Of a stretch of DNA of 64,000 nucleotides, positions 9,272-17,932 are shown piece after piece. The notes under the pieces were generated by a model. That model ran no database searches, was not told where the DNA came from, and was given only the letters and a program-made list of their open reading frames with translations. Position 1 is the stretch's first letter, and the number at the start of each line of letters is the position of its first letter. This DNA comes from Flavobacterium johnsoniae (GTDB taxonomy: Bacteria; Bacteroidota; Bacteroidia; Flavobacteriales; Flavobacteriaceae), in contig NZ_CP103794.1 in NCBI RefSeq assembly GCF_030388325.1, forward strand, positions 248,001 to 312,000, written 5' to 3'. A program made the position numbers and the translations under genes.

Positions 9272-10220
9272 ATAAATAATTTAAAACTAAAAACACTTCT
9301 TGTTCCAGCGGTAAATCGATTTCACTTTCAAAGAAAATCAATTGTCTTTTATGAACCGTTTCAATTAGAAAATGACTTCCTCTAAAATAAGTTCTTCTAA
9401 TTTTTACCTTCAATCTAGATTCTGAAACCATTTTAAACTGATGCGGATAAACTAATGTTTTATGCGTTTCATCTTCATAAGGAAGCAACAAATGCGTTGC
9501 CACTTCATTGACTTCACCAAATAGAGAAGCTACATATTTTATCTGCGGATCTTCGTATATTTTAGTGGGATTATCTTTTTTAATCACTTCACCATAACGC
9601 ATTACAATAGCTTCGTCTGCAAAAGACAAAGCATCTGTACTATCGTGTGTTGCAATAATACAGGTAATTCCTTTTTGTTTTAAATAGCGAAATAAATTTC
9701 GTCGCAAAGCATTTTTTCTAAAAGCATCAATTTGACTAAACGGTTCGTCTAACAAAATAACTTCTGGTTCTAGAGCTAAAACTCTAACTAGTGCAACTCT
9801 TTGCTGTTGTCCTCCACTTAAGAATTTTGTTTTTACATTAGAAAATTGTTCCATTTCGACCATTTCTAATAATTCCTGAACACGGAGTTTTTTCATGTTC
9901 GCAAAACCATTCGAAAGGAATTTCCCAACATTTTCTGCCACCGTTTCATATGGAGACAAATCAAAGTCCTGAGCCAAATATTTCATGTATGGCATTCCGG
10001 GAATCAAATTAAACTTTGGTCCCAGAATAGGTTTATCATTATAAAATATTTTTCCTTCGTCTAAATCATACAAACCATAGATAAGTTTAAGCAGCGTACT
10101 TTTACCGCAACCACTTTCTCCAATAATAGCAATATTATCACCTTTATTAATAGTGAAAGAGACGTTTTTGATAACTGGCGTATCGGTATATGAAAAAGAT
10201 ATATTTTGAATGTCAAGCAT
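9270..10220 (-). CDS. ABC transporter ATP-binding protein (orphan)
   Basis: A 316-residue ABC ATPase. Walker A GESGCGKST is at 34-42, Q-loop AQDFDLSPYE at about 83-92, signature LSGGQ at 134-138, Walker B VILLDEP at 154-160 and the H-loop His192 in IATHDS. Residues about 230-316 form a C-terminal extension like the regulatory TOBE-type region of PotA/FbpC-like importer ATPases. No permease or binding-protein gene is adjacent on either side, so the partner and substrate are unknown. Its stop codon lies within the tail of the terminator shared with the convergent peptidase. Confidence 0.88.
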   Translation of the reverse strand: MLDIQNISFSYTDTPVIKNVSFTINKGDNIAIIGESGCGKSTLLKLIYGLYDLDEGKIFYNDKPILGPKFNLIPGMPYMKYLAQDFDLSPYETVAENVGKFLSNGFANMKKLRVQELLEMVEMEQFSNVKTKFLSGGQQQRVALVRVLALEPEVILLDEPFSQIDAFRKNALRRNLFRYLKQKGITCIIATHDSTDALSFADEAIVMRYGEVIKKDNPTKIYEDPQIKYVASLFGEVNEVATHLLLPYEDETHKTLVYPHQFKMVSESRLKVKIRRTYFRGSHFLIETVHKRQLIFFESEIDLPLEQEVFLVLNYL

Positions 10221-10268
10221 GAGTTGTAATATGAGAGGTCAAATTTACAATGTTTAATTTCTAATGTC

Positions 10269-10305
10269 AAAAAAAAGCTGCTTCAATTATGAAACAGCTT
10301 TTTTT
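10269..10305 (-). terminator. Hairpin terminator of the OmpA-family gene
   Basis: AGCTG/CAGCT arms with an inner TTC/GAA pairing, followed on the minus strand by a seven-base T run, lie 22 bases past the stop codon. Confidence 0.8.
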
Positions 10306-10326
10306 ATATTTTATTTTGTTTTGAAA

Positions 10327-11022
10327 TTATTTTCCAGCTTCTGCTTTAGCGTCATTTACCATTTTGTCATTCGCAGTAATTGAGAATTCAACACGACGGT
10401 TTTGCGCTCTTCCTTCTGGAGTATCATTTGTTGCAATTGGATCTGCAATTCCTAAACCTGAAGTTTTGAAACGGCTAGATTTTAATCCTTTAGCAACTAA
10501 ATAAGCTTGTACAGAAGCAGCTCTTTGTCCAGAAAGTGTTAAATTATATTCTGGTTTTCCTGTATTATCAGTATATCCAAAAATTTGAATATCAGTATCT
10601 CCGTATTCATTAAATACTGGAACCAATTTATCTAAATTAGCTTTTGCTGTAGAAGTCAAAGTAGATTTGTTTGTATCAAAACGAACTGAGTTTTCATTCA
10701 AAGTTAAATGAATACCTTCTCCAACTCTTTCTACAGAAGCGCCTGGTAAAGCTTGATCGATTTCACGAGCTTGTTTATCCATTTTGTTTCCGATCAAAGC
10801 TCCAGTTCCACCACCTACAGCAGCTCCAATTGCAGCTCCTAAAGCAGCGTTTCCGCCTTTTCCTAAATTATTTCCTAATACAGCTCCGATAACACCTCCA
10901 GCAACTGCACCAATTCCGGCACCTTTTTGCGTGTTATTTGCATTTTTTACTGAATCACAACTAGTAAAAAAACTAGCAATAACCATTAAACTACTTAATC
11001 CTAAAACTGTTATCTTTTTCAT
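10327..11022 (-). CDS. OmpA family lipoprotein with glycine zipper
   Basis: A 231-residue outer-membrane-associated lipoprotein. The signal peptide ends in a lipobox with Cys22 (FFTSCDS). A glycine-zipper segment covers about 35-80 (repeated GxxxG, for example GAVAGGVIGAVLGNNLG), and an OmpA-like peptidoglycan-binding domain covers about 105-215 (GYTDNTGKPEYNLTLSGQRA, then GRAQNRRVEFSI). It probably anchors the outer membrane to the cell wall. It follows the lipocalin-like gene with a 19-base gap, so both are likely one operon with a promoter near 11595. Confidence 0.93.
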   Translation of the reverse strand: MKKITVLGLSSLMVIASFFTSCDSVKNANNTQKGAGIGAVAGGVIGAVLGNNLGKGGNAALGAAIGAAVGGGTGALIGNKMDKQAREIDQALPGASVERVGEGIHLTLNENSVRFDTNKSTLTSTAKANLDKLVPVFNEYGDTDIQIFGYTDNTGKPEYNLTLSGQRAASVQAYLVAKGLKSSRFKTSGLGIADPIATNDTPEGRAQNRRVEFSITANDKMVNDAKAEAGK

Positions 11023-11041
11023 ATTCTTATATCTTTAAATA

Positions 11042-11542
11042 TTAATTGGCTCTTTGAAATTGGTAAGTCACATCTTTAACCTGACCTCCAACATTTATAT
11101 TATCAATTAACTGAAATGAACTTTCAGTCACACTTCCCACTTTTAGCAAGTAACCATCTCTTACTTTTTTAGCTTTTTCTCCCGCATCAAGAATTTTAAG
11201 CACAAACATACCTTGATTATTGATACTCCAAACAATTGGCGAAGAAAATGCTGTACAGCTTGGCGATGTTAAAGCCATATTTCCTTTGTTGTTATTTGAA
11301 ATAAAACTCCAGTTACTTCCAATAAAACATTTTGAATCTGCCAAATCAAATGAATTTACTTTGATATAATCTGAACCAGGATAAGTTACATTTGTAAGTA
11401 CCCAATTTCCTTTTAGAGCTACTTGGGTTTTCTTGTCAAGTTTAGTCGAAAGTGTAGTCGCTTCAGATGAAGCTGTTGTCGAAGCTGATTTACACGCAAA
11501 AAACATCGTGGCTATCAGACAAATAAAAAATATTTTCTTCAT
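11042..11542 (-). CDS. Lipocalin-like lipoprotein
   Basis: A 166-residue predicted lipoprotein with signal peptide and lipobox Cys17 (TMFFACKS). The mature part has the lipocalin-like pattern of flavobacterial proteins: LKGNWVLTNV near 46-55, a central WSFISNNNKG strand and a C-terminal VTYQFQRAN strand. The two internal cysteines may form a disulfide. Function is unknown; family members are thought to bind hydrophobic ligands or act in envelope maintenance. It is the first gene of a two-gene operon with the OmpA-like protein. Confidence 0.8.
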   Translation of the reverse strand: MKKIFFICLIATMFFACKSASTTASSEATTLSTKLDKKTQVALKGNWVLTNVTYPGSDYIKVNSFDLADSKCFIGSNWSFISNNNKGNMALTSPSCTAFSSPIVWSINNQGMFVLKILDAGEKAKKVRDGYLLKVGSVTESSFQLIDNINVGGQVKDVTYQFQRAN

Positions 11543-11594
11543 TTTGCTTATTTTTTTTAAGTTAATACTTACAAGTTTAACAATTATTATACCA

Positions 11595-11602
11595 CAAATA
11601 TA
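11595..11602 (-). promoter_or_regulatory. Candidate minus-7 box for the lipocalin-like/OmpA operon
   Basis: TATATTTG on the minus strand matches TAnnTTTG, 52 bases before the ATG of the lipocalin-like gene. Confidence 0.55.
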
Positions 11603-11744
11603 CGATTCGTAGAAATATGTTTGGTTTTAAAATCTAATTATTTTCTTTCAAAATTAACATTTAAGACATTTTGTCACCCTAAAAACAATTGGTATTCTAT
11701 TTGAATAAATGAAAATCATCACATTAAATAAAAATTTAAAAAAT

Positions 11745-13628
11745 ATGGCAACAGGTAAAATTAATGTTTCAGTAGAAAACATTTTTCCCTTAATTAAAAA
11801 GTTCTTATACAGCGACCACGAAATTTTCTTGCGCGAGCTTGTTTCTAATGGTACTGATGCTACTTTAAAATTAAAACATCTTATTAGCATCGGAGAAGCT
11901 AAAGTAGAATACGGAAACCCAATTATTGAAGTTAAAGTGGATAAAGAAGGTAAAAAAATCCACATTATCGATCAAGGTTTAGGTATGACGGCTGATGAAG
12001 TTGAAAAATACATCAATCAGGTTGCTTTTTCTGGAGCTGAAGAATTTTTAGATAAATACAAAGATTCTGCTAAAGATTCTGGAATTATCGGTCACTTTGG
12101 TCTTGGTTTCTATTCTGCTTTTATGGTAGCTGAAAAAGTTGAAATCATTACAAAATCATATAAAGACGAACCAGCTGCACATTGGACATGCGACGGAAGT
12201 CCTGAATTTACTTTAGAACCAGCTGACAAAACTTCACGCGGAACTGAAATTATTCTTCATATTGCTGAAGATTCTTTAGAATTTTTAGACGATTCTAAAA
12301 TCAGCGGTTTATTGAATAAGTATAACAAGTTTATGCCTATTCCAATTAAATTCGGAACTAGAACAGAAACTCTTCCAAAACCAGAAGACGCTCCTGAAGA
12401 TTATGTTAATGAAACTGTTGAAATTGACAATTTCATAAACAATCCAAACCCAGCTTGGACAAAACAGCCTTCTGAATTATCTGATGAAGATTATAAAAAC
12501 TTCTACAGAGAATTGTACCCAATGCAGTTCGAAGAGCCATTATTCCACATTCATTTAAATGTAGATTATCCGTTTAACTTAACTGGTATTTTGTATTTTC
12601 CTAAACTAGGAAACGACATGCAAATCCAGAAAGACAAAATTCAATTGTATCAAAACCAAGTTTACGTTACAGATAACGTAGAAGGAATTGTACCTGAATT
12701 CTTGACAATGTTAAAAGGTGTTATCGATTCTCCAGATATTCCGTTAAACGTTTCTCGCTCTGGTTTACAGGCAGATGGCGCTGTTAAGAAAATTTCTAAC
12801 TACATTACTCGTAAAGTTGCAGATAAATTAAAAGCATTATTTAACGAAAACCGTGCTGATTTTGAAGAAAAATGGAACGATATTAAAATTGTTTTAGAGT
12901 ACGGAATGCTTTCTGAAGATAAATTCTACGAAAAAGCTGGTGCATTTGTTTTGTATCCAACTGTAGATAATACTTATTTTACTCTAGAAGAATTAAAAGA
13001 AAAACTGAAAGAAAACCAAACTGACAAAGACGGAAAATTGGTTGTTCTTTATGCAGGAAATAAAGATGCACAGCACTCTTATATTGAAGCAGCGAAAGAT
13101 AAAGGTTACGAAGTATTGCTTTTAGATTCTCCAATTATTTCGCATTTAATTCAGAAAATTGAGAATGACAATAGCGGATTAACTTTCGTACGTGTAGATT
13201 CTGATCATATCGATAATTTGATTAAGAAAGACGAAAACACGATTTCTAAATTATCTGAAGAAGAAAAAGCAACTTTAAAAACTTCTTTAGAAGCTTATAT
13301 TCCAAAAGCTTACAGCGTTCAGTTAGAAGCTATGGATTCTCAAGCTGCTCCATTTATTATTACGCAACCAGAATTTATGCGTAGAATGAAAGAAATGAGC
13401 CAAACTGGCGGCGGCGGAATGTTCGGAATGGGCAATATGCCAGAAATGTACAATTTGGTTGTAAATACAAATTCTGATTTAGCTTCAAATATATTGAACA
13501 CAGAAGACAAAACACACCAAGAACATTTGGTAAAACAAGCTTTAGATTTAGCTAAATTATCTCAAAATCTTTTAAAAGGTGAAGCACTTACTGCTTTCGT
13601 GAAAAGAAGTTTTGAAATGATCAAATAA
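11745..13628 (+). CDS. htpG: Molecular chaperone HtpG (Hsp90)
   Basis: ATP-dependent cytoplasmic Hsp90 chaperone of 627 residues. The start was set at ATG 11745 (MATGKINVSVENIF), the usual family N-terminus; an in-frame upstream ATG at 11709 would add 12 lysine- and asparagine-rich residues without homology. GHKL ATPase features are visible: RELVSNGTDA near residues 28-37, DQGLGMT near 74-80 and GHFGLGFYSAFMVA near 115-128. A middle domain (about 215-450) and a dimerisation domain follow, and there is no eukaryotic MEEVD tail. A glycine-rich and methionine-rich stretch (TGGGGMFGMGNMPEM) lies near 560. Single gene with its own terminator. Confidence 0.97.
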   Translation: MATGKINVSVENIFPLIKKFLYSDHEIFLRELVSNGTDATLKLKHLISIGEAKVEYGNPIIEVKVDKEGKKIHIIDQGLGMTADEVEKYINQVAFSGAEEFLDKYKDSAKDSGIIGHFGLGFYSAFMVAEKVEIITKSYKDEPAAHWTCDGSPEFTLEPADKTSRGTEIILHIAEDSLEFLDDSKISGLLNKYNKFMPIPIKFGTRTETLPKPEDAPEDYVNETVEIDNFINNPNPAWTKQPSELSDEDYKNFYRELYPMQFEEPLFHIHLNVDYPFNLTGILYFPKLGNDMQIQKDKIQLYQNQVYVTDNVEGIVPEFLTMLKGVIDSPDIPLNVSRSGLQADGAVKKISNYITRKVADKLKALFNENRADFEEKWNDIKIVLEYGMLSEDKFYEKAGAFVLYPTVDNTYFTLEELKEKLKENQTDKDGKLVVLYAGNKDAQHSYIEAAKDKGYEVLLLDSPIISHLIQKIENDNSGLTFVRVDSDHIDNLIKKDENTISKLSEEEKATLKTSLEAYIPKAYSVQLEAMDSQAAPFIITQPEFMRRMKEMSQTGGGGMFGMGNMPEMYNLVVNTNSDLASNILNTEDKTHQEHLVKQALDLAKLSQNLLKGEALTAFVKRSFEMIK

Positions 13629-13652
13629 GCATTCAAAAAAATAATATTTTTT

Positions 13653-13689
13653 AAAATCCTGCAAATTAAGTTTTGCGGGATTTTTTTTT
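13653..13689 (+). terminator. Hairpin terminator of htpG
   Basis: AATCCTGCAAA pairs with TTTTGCGGGATT around a short loop, followed by nine T. Confidence 0.85.
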
Positions 13690-13790
13690 GACTAAAAATA
13701 CCCTTCAAAAAAGGGCAATTCTCCCCTTTTCTCAAAAACACTCTTTACATAATTTTGATAACCAACCAATTACAACAAAATCTAGAAATC

Positions 13791-15056
13791 ATGGATAAAA
13801 GAAAGTTTACAGAAAATGGGACAGTTCTAGCAATTATAAAAGATTTAAAGGACCAACTTAAAGACAAAAAATTCTCAGATATCACAGATAAAAATAATTA
13901 TCAATATGTTGATCTCGTGCAAGAAGGCGGAGGCGTACTCGGAATTGCTTTAATCGGATACGTGTACGTTTTAGAAAAAATGGGAATACGATTTTTAAGC
14001 CTTGCAGGCACGTCCGCAGGAAGCATTAACACAATGTTAATGGCGGCCGCAGGAACTTGCGATGTAGAAAAATCTGAATGGATTTTGGATTGTTTATGCA
14101 ACAAAAACTTATATGATTTTGTTGATGGCGATAGAGATGCACGCGAATTTATTGATGCATTATTGAGCGATGCAGGAAATCTAAAATTGATCATTAAAGG
14201 AACTCAGGTCATCGATAATTTTAAAGATGATTTAGGACTGAATCCAGGAAATAATTTCCATCAATGGATGACCAATTTGCTTTCTCAAAAAGGAATAAAA
14301 AATTATGCGGATTTAAAAGCTTTAAGAGAAAAAGGAGTTTCAGACAATAATAAATTATTCCGCATTAATAGAGTTAATCTCGGCGATAAAGAAGAATATA
14401 AAAGAACAGATCATTGGAGCGAAATGGCCATAATTGCCGCAGATATTACAACTGAAAGCAAAATTGTATTTCCGAAAATGATGGATTTATTTTATGCAAA
14501 TCCAAATGTTCAGAACCCAGCCGATTTTGTTCGAGCATCAATGTCTATTCCACTATTTTTTAGTCCTTTCAAAATTAAAAATATTCCAGGCGGCGTTGAA
14601 TCTTGGAACAAATGGAATGAAGCAACTTGCTTAAGAACTTCCGTTCCTTCTGAAGTAATGTTTATGGATGGCGGAATTATTTCTAATTTTCCTATAGATA
14701 TTTTTCATGAAAATTTAAATGTTCCTGCTTCTCCAACTTTCGGAATTAAATTGGGCTACGATAAAAATGAAATCAATAAAAATGAGAAGTTCTCCAATTT
14801 AATCAGCTCCATGTTTGACACCGCGAGATATGGCTACGATTCTGAATTTCTAAGAAAAAATCCTGATTTTAAAAATTTAATCGGATACATTGATACTGGA
14901 AGTCATAATTGGCTGAATTTTAATCTTACCGATGATGCTAAAATTGATCTTTTTATTAGAGGAGCACAAAATGCCGCCGACTTTCTAAACCGTTTCAATT
15001 GGGAAGAATACAAGAAAATAAGAAAGGCCAAAAGCGATTATTATAAATCTGTTTGA
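13791..15056 (+). CDS. Patatin-like phospholipase
   Basis: A 421-residue patatin-domain lipid acyl hydrolase, predicted cytoplasmic because no signal peptide is seen. The oxyanion-hole glycines ([12 protein letters not shown]) lie near residues 45-56, nucleophile Ser75 in GTSAGS, and dyad Asp293 in [10 protein letters not shown]. The start was placed at ATG 13791; an in-frame TTG at 13755 adds 12 residues with no sign of homology. Family members cleave phospholipid or other acyl esters; some act in virulence or phage defence, but no partner gene (such as a cyclase) is adjacent here. It probably has its own transcript, ending at the hairpin at 15089-15118. Confidence 0.88.
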   Translation: MDKRKFTENGTVLAIIKDLKDQLKDKKFSDITDKNNYQYVDLVQEGGGVLGIALIGYVYVLEKMGIRFLSLAGTSAGSINTMLMAAAGTCDVEKSEWILDCLCNKNLYDFVDGDRDAREFIDALLSDAGNLKLIIKGTQVIDNFKDDLGLNPGNNFHQWMTNLLSQKGIKNYADLKALREKGVSDNNKLFRINRVNLGDKEEYKRTDHWSEMAIIAADITTESKIVFPKMMDLFYANPNVQNPADFVRASMSIPLFFSPFKIKNIPGGVESWNKWNEATCLRTSVPSEVMFMDGGIISNFPIDIFHENLNVPASPTFGIKLGYDKNEINKNEKFSNLISSMFDTARYGYDSEFLRKNPDFKNLIGYIDTGSHNWLNFNLTDDAKIDLFIRGAQNAADFLNRFNWEEYKKIRKAKSDYYKSV

Positions 15057-15088
15057 TTATAATTTTTTCTCCAAAAATTCGTTATAAT

Positions 15089-15118
15089 ATCCTGTAACTA
15101 ACCATTACAGGATTTTTC
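15089..15118 (+). terminator. Hairpin terminator after the patatin gene
   Basis: ATCCTGTAA (15089-15097) pairs perfectly with TTACAGGAT (15105-15113), followed by TTTTTC. Confidence 0.8.
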
Positions 15119-15138
15119 TATTGTAATTCATTTTTTAT

Positions 15139-15146
15139 TACATTTG
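15139..15146 (+). promoter_or_regulatory. Candidate minus-7 box for the 278-residue lipoprotein
   Basis: TACATTTG matches TAnnTTTG, 36 bases before the ATG at 15183. Confidence 0.5.
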
Positions 15147-15182
15147 ATTGCCTTATTTATCTAACTAAAAACAAATACCACT

Positions 15183-16019
15183 ATGAAAAAAACTGCTATT
15201 TTACTTTCAACTATTTGTGCCACAGCATTTTTATATGTTTCTTGCTCAAGTAGTGATGATAGTAACGACAACAACTCTTCAACAGATTTAACAAACGTTG
15301 CGGCATCACTTGCTGTAGACGCATCGACGGCTATGGATGTTAATACAGGTCTTTTGGTTACTGCGAACTCCACAACTACTGCAAAAACTGCCGAAACACA
15401 ACCAGGAATTTGCGCTGCAATTACAGTTACAACACCAGAAGGAACAGCCTATCCTAAAGTATTTTTATTAGATTTCGGAACAGCAGGATGTAAAGACGAA
15501 ACTCTAACCAGAAAAGGAAAACTTAAAATCACTCTTACGGCACCAGTTACTACAACCGGAAGTAAAATGACTATCGAGAGAATAGATTATTACATCAATA
15601 ACCTAAAACTGGAAGGAACAATCGAATATACAAATACAACAAGTACACCTTCTGTACCACAATGGACAAGAAAAGTAACTAACGGAAAATTAACAGACCT
15701 ACAAGGCGGAGTTTATACAAATTCTGGAATTTACACAACAAAACAAACTGCTGGTGTTGACACTCCTTTTGTTTTAACTGACAATGTTTACGAAATCCCT
15801 GAAGGAACACAAACGATTACTTCTCCATCAGGAACTACTCTTACTTTAACAGTAACAGAAACATTAACTAAAAAATACTCTTGCACTTTTATTTCTAAAG
15901 GAAAATTAAAAATTCAAGGTGGAATAATAAATGGTGTAATAGATTATGGAAATAACGACTGTGACGCTATCTACACCTATACTCACGAAAACGGTTTGGT
16001 ATTCAGTTTATCAATGTAA
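15183..16019 (+). CDS. Hypothetical lipoprotein
   Basis: A 278-residue protein with signal peptide and lipobox Cys21 (LYVSCSSS), followed by a low-complexity Ser/Asp/Asn linker (about 22-38) typical of flavobacterial surface lipoproteins. The rest is rich in Thr, Ser and short beta-strand patterns, with paired cysteines in QPGICAAI, GTAGCKDE, KKYSCTFI and GNNDCDAIY, which may form disulfides. I recognise no named domain. It is probably a surface-exposed or outer-membrane-anchored protein, with its own promoter and terminator. Confidence 0.85.
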   Translation: MKKTAILLSTICATAFLYVSCSSSDDSNDNNSSTDLTNVAASLAVDASTAMDVNTGLLVTANSTTTAKTAETQPGICAAITVTTPEGTAYPKVFLLDFGTAGCKDETLTRKGKLKITLTAPVTTTGSKMTIERIDYYINNLKLEGTIEYTNTTSTPSVPQWTRKVTNGKLTDLQGGVYTNSGIYTTKQTAGVDTPFVLTDNVYEIPEGTQTITSPSGTTLTLTVTETLTKKYSCTFISKGKLKIQGGIINGVIDYGNNDCDAIYTYTHENGLVFSLSM

Positions 16020-16040
16020 AACCTTTTATAACATTATTTT

Positions 16041-16078
16041 AAATCCCAATTTAGAAATAGATTGGGATTTATTTTTTT
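16041..16078 (+). terminator. Hairpin terminator of the 278-residue lipoprotein
   Basis: AAATCCCAAT (16041-16050) pairs perfectly with ATTGGGATTT (16061-16070) around a ten-base loop, followed by a T-rich run. Confidence 0.85.
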
Positions 16079-16149
16079 ATAAAAATAAAACTTCAGGCTC
16101 ATTACATTTAAACTATTTTCTTTATTTTGCAGCAAAATCTAAGAAACCA

Positions 16150-16884
16150 ATGAAAAAAACATTAATTGCTTTTGCTACTCTTGCCTTACTTGCATCTTGC
16201 AGCAAAAAAGAAACTACTGACGGCTTACACCTGACAGGAAATATAAAAGGATTAAAGAACGGAACTTTATATATTCAAAGAATTGTTGACACATCGCTTG
16301 TTGCAATAGACAGTATCAAAATAGATGGAAACGCTACTTTTGAAAGAGATATCAAATTAGATTCGCCAGAGATGTTATATTTATTTTTAGATCGTGGTGT
16401 GACAAATTCTCTAGATAATAATATCTTATTCTTTGCTGAACCAGGAAACATAAACATTGAAACTAATTTAGATAATTTTATTGGAGGTGCTAAAATTACT
16501 GGATCAAAAAACCAAGAATTATACGAAGAATATAAAAAAATAAACTCTCGTTTTGTAGAAGAAAATCTTTCTATGGTAGAACCTCGTTTTAAAGCAATAA
16601 AAAGACAAGACCAGAAAGCCTTAGACAGTTTGATTAAAAAGGGAGAATCTAATATTAGGAGAAAATATCTTTACGCTACAAACTTCGCCTTGAACAATAA
16701 AGATCACGAAGTAGCACCTTATATTGCCCTAGCTGAAATTTATGACATCAACATTAAATTTCTAGATACTATTCAGAAATCTATGACTCCTAAAGTTGCA
16801 AAATCGCTTTACGGAAAGAAACTGACTAAATATGTTGAGGATTTGAAAAAACAACAGCAAACACCAGCACAAACTGCAGAATAA
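16150..16884 (+). CDS. DUF4369-type lipoprotein
   Basis: A 244-residue predicted lipoprotein with lipobox Cys17 (ALLASCSK). The segment of about residues 22-125 (LTGNIKGLKNGTLYIQRI, then a VAIDSIKIDGNATFE strand) looks like the DUF4369 domain often found at the N-terminus of Bacteroidota thiol-disulfide oxidoreductases. The thioredoxin domain that usually follows is absent and is replaced by a lysine-rich helical tail ending in a Gln/Pro-rich stretch. The start is ATG 16150, since the longer in-frame ORF from 15946 runs through the preceding gene and its terminator. Function is unknown. Confidence 0.85.
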   Translation: MKKTLIAFATLALLASCSKKETTDGLHLTGNIKGLKNGTLYIQRIVDTSLVAIDSIKIDGNATFERDIKLDSPEMLYLFLDRGVTNSLDNNILFFAEPGNINIETNLDNFIGGAKITGSKNQELYEEYKKINSRFVEENLSMVEPRFKAIKRQDQKALDSLIKKGESNIRRKYLYATNFALNNKDHEVAPYIALAEIYDINIKFLDTIQKSMTPKVAKSLYGKKLTKYVEDLKKQQQTPAQTAE

Positions 16885-16902
16885 TATTTCGTATATATCA
16901 AC

Positions 16903-16934
16903 AAAAAGGCTCTGAAAATTCAGAGCCTTTTTTT
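16903..16934. terminator. Bidirectional hairpin terminator
   Basis: GGCTCTGA pairs with TCAGAGCC (16908-16927) with A-run and T-run flanks, between convergent genes. Confidence 0.9.
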
Positions 16935-16952
16935 ATATGCAAATGTAAAGTT

Positions 16953-17411
16953 TTATCTTCCCATTAAACCTGCAAGAATAGCAAACACAAAAATAAGTGC
17001 ATAAAAGCCAAGTAAAACAACCATTAAAACCCCAATAAATTTATAGTGCGATTTTAGATATCCTAATGAATCTGTAAGGGCACCAGAATCATTGTCTCTA
17101 AACGCTTTTTTTGTATTTGAACTAAATTTGTACAAATAGTAAACTGGAAAAAAATAAAGAGCCGCCATTAATAAGTAAATGAAAGTCATCATCGCTCCAA
17201 ATGAACTACCATAAACTCCCATTCCTGGCACAGTATTTCCGATTGTAGAGAAAATTGCCCCTGCAAAAATGGCAATCAAAACTAAAAATCCTAGTCCAAT
17301 AAACCCTAGTATAGACAAGAAATAAGCCCATTTAGCTGTTTCTTTTAAAAAGTCTTTTGCAGTGCTGTCTAACTGCAATTCAAATTTTTCAAATGCTGAA
17401 GTTTCTTCCAT
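16953..17411 (-). CDS. DUF5362-like membrane protein
   Basis: A 152-residue integral membrane protein. A short N-terminal cytoplasmic helix (1-25) is followed by about four hydrophobic segments (about 28-55, 70-95 and 122-150, the first long enough for a helical turn), with a charged loop FSSNTKKAFRDNDSGALTDSLGYLKSHYKF split over 95-120. It resembles the small DUF5362 family of Bacteroidota. The function is unknown. A TAnnTTTG box 28 bases upstream supports independent transcription, ending at the terminator shared with the preceding lipoprotein gene. Confidence 0.75.
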   Translation of the reverse strand: MEETSAFEKFELQLDSTAKDFLKETAKWAYFLSILGFIGLGFLVLIAIFAGAIFSTIGNTVPGMGVYGSSFGAMMTFIYLLMAALYFFPVYYLYKFSSNTKKAFRDNDSGALTDSLGYLKSHYKFIGVLMVVLLGFYALIFVFAILAGLMGR

Positions 17412-17438
17412 CGATTATAATGTTTTTAGGTTATCTAA

Positions 17439-17446
17439 CAAACATA
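17439..17446 (-). promoter_or_regulatory. Candidate minus-7 box for the DUF5362-like gene
   Basis: TATGTTTG on the minus strand matches TAnnTTTG, 28 bases before the ATG. Confidence 0.55.
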
Positions 17447-17518
17447 GGAAAAATATTTCTAAAAAAACATTAAATTAAATTAACAAAAAAGAAATTCTAA
17501 ATTTGAATTCCTAAGACA

Positions 17519-17550
17519 ACCTGAAACTTCAAACATGAAACCTGAAACGT
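17519..17550. repeat. CCTGAAAC short direct repeat
   Basis: Two copies of CCTGAAAC 21 bases apart flank TTCAAACATGAAA, which itself resembles the unit. This looks like the short dispersed CTGAAAC-type repeats found in flavobacterial intergenic regions. It lies just beyond the second tRNA-Thr terminator. Confidence 0.5.
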
Positions 17551-17568
17551 AAAATTTCAATTTTGAGC

Positions 17569-17603
17569 AAAAAAAAAACCACTCACAAAGTGAATGGTTT
17601 TTT
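17569..17603 (-). terminator. Terminator of tRNA-Thr copy 1
   Basis: ACCATTCAC and GTGAGTGGT arms (minus strand, one wobble pair) with a long T run, one base beyond the tRNA 3' end. Confidence 0.8.
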
Positions 17604-17604
17604 G

Positions 17605-17678
17605 AGCCGATAGAGGGACTCGAACCCACGACCTGCTGATTACAAATCAGCTGCTCTAGCCAGCTGAGCTACATCGGC
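17605..17678 (-). tRNA. tRNA-Thr (anticodon UGU)
   Basis: A 74-base tRNA on the minus strand. The acceptor stem GCCGATG/TATCGGC closes with discriminator T, the D-arm is AGCTCAGCTGGCTAGAGC, the anticodon stem GCTGA/TCAGC holds loop TTTGTAA giving anticodon TGT (reads ACA), and the T-arm contains GGTTCGAGTCC. CCA is not encoded. It is identical to the second copy at 17783-17856. Confidence 0.97.
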
Positions 17679-17691
17679 GTTATTTCGGGTG

Positions 17692-17699
17692 CAAATATA
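17692..17699 (-). promoter_or_regulatory. Minus-7 box of tRNA-Thr copy 1
   Basis: TATATTTG on the minus strand lies 13 bases from the tRNA 5' end, with a TTTTG about 20 bases further upstream that could be the minus-33 element. Confidence 0.7.
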
Positions 17700-17745
17700 A
17701 AATTGTTTTTTGATATTACAAAATAAATCTGCCTCTCATTTTTAA

Positions 17746-17776
17746 GTAAAAAACCATCACATTTCTGTGATGGTTT
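17746..17776 (-). terminator. Terminator of tRNA-Thr copy 2
   Basis: AAACCATCACA pairs perfectly with TGTGATGGTTT around TTTC, with a T run on the minus strand, between the two tRNA genes. Confidence 0.8.
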
Positions 17777-17782
17777 CCGTTG

Positions 17783-17856
17783 AGCCGATAGAGGGACTCG
17801 AACCCACGACCTGCTGATTACAAATCAGCTGCTCTAGCCAGCTGAGCTACATCGGC
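17783..17856 (-). tRNA. tRNA-Thr (anticodon UGU), second copy
   Basis: Sequence identical over all 74 bases to the gene at 17605-17678, including anticodon TGT and the lack of encoded CCA. Each copy has its own minus-7 box and terminator, so they are separate transcription units. Confidence 0.97.
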
Positions 17857-17869
17857 CTCATTACGGGTG

Positions 17870-17877
17870 CAAATATA
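17870..17877 (-). promoter_or_regulatory. Minus-7 box of tRNA-Thr copy 2
   Basis: TATATTTG on the minus strand, in the same CGGGTGCAAATATAAA context and at the same distance from the tRNA as for copy 1. Confidence 0.7.
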
Positions 17878-17932
17878 AAGCGGTTTTTCAATTTCCCAAA
17901 ATAAATTTGCACTTTTTTACACTTTTTTTTGC

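Noticed and set aside
10784-11038. 84-residue plus-strand ORF opposite the OmpA-like gene
   Set aside because: It is an antisense shadow of the glycine-zipper repeats and lacks coding features of its own.
15946-16149. Longer start of the DUF4369-type lipoprotein
   Set aside because: It runs through the previous gene's end and terminator; the signal peptide starts at 16150.
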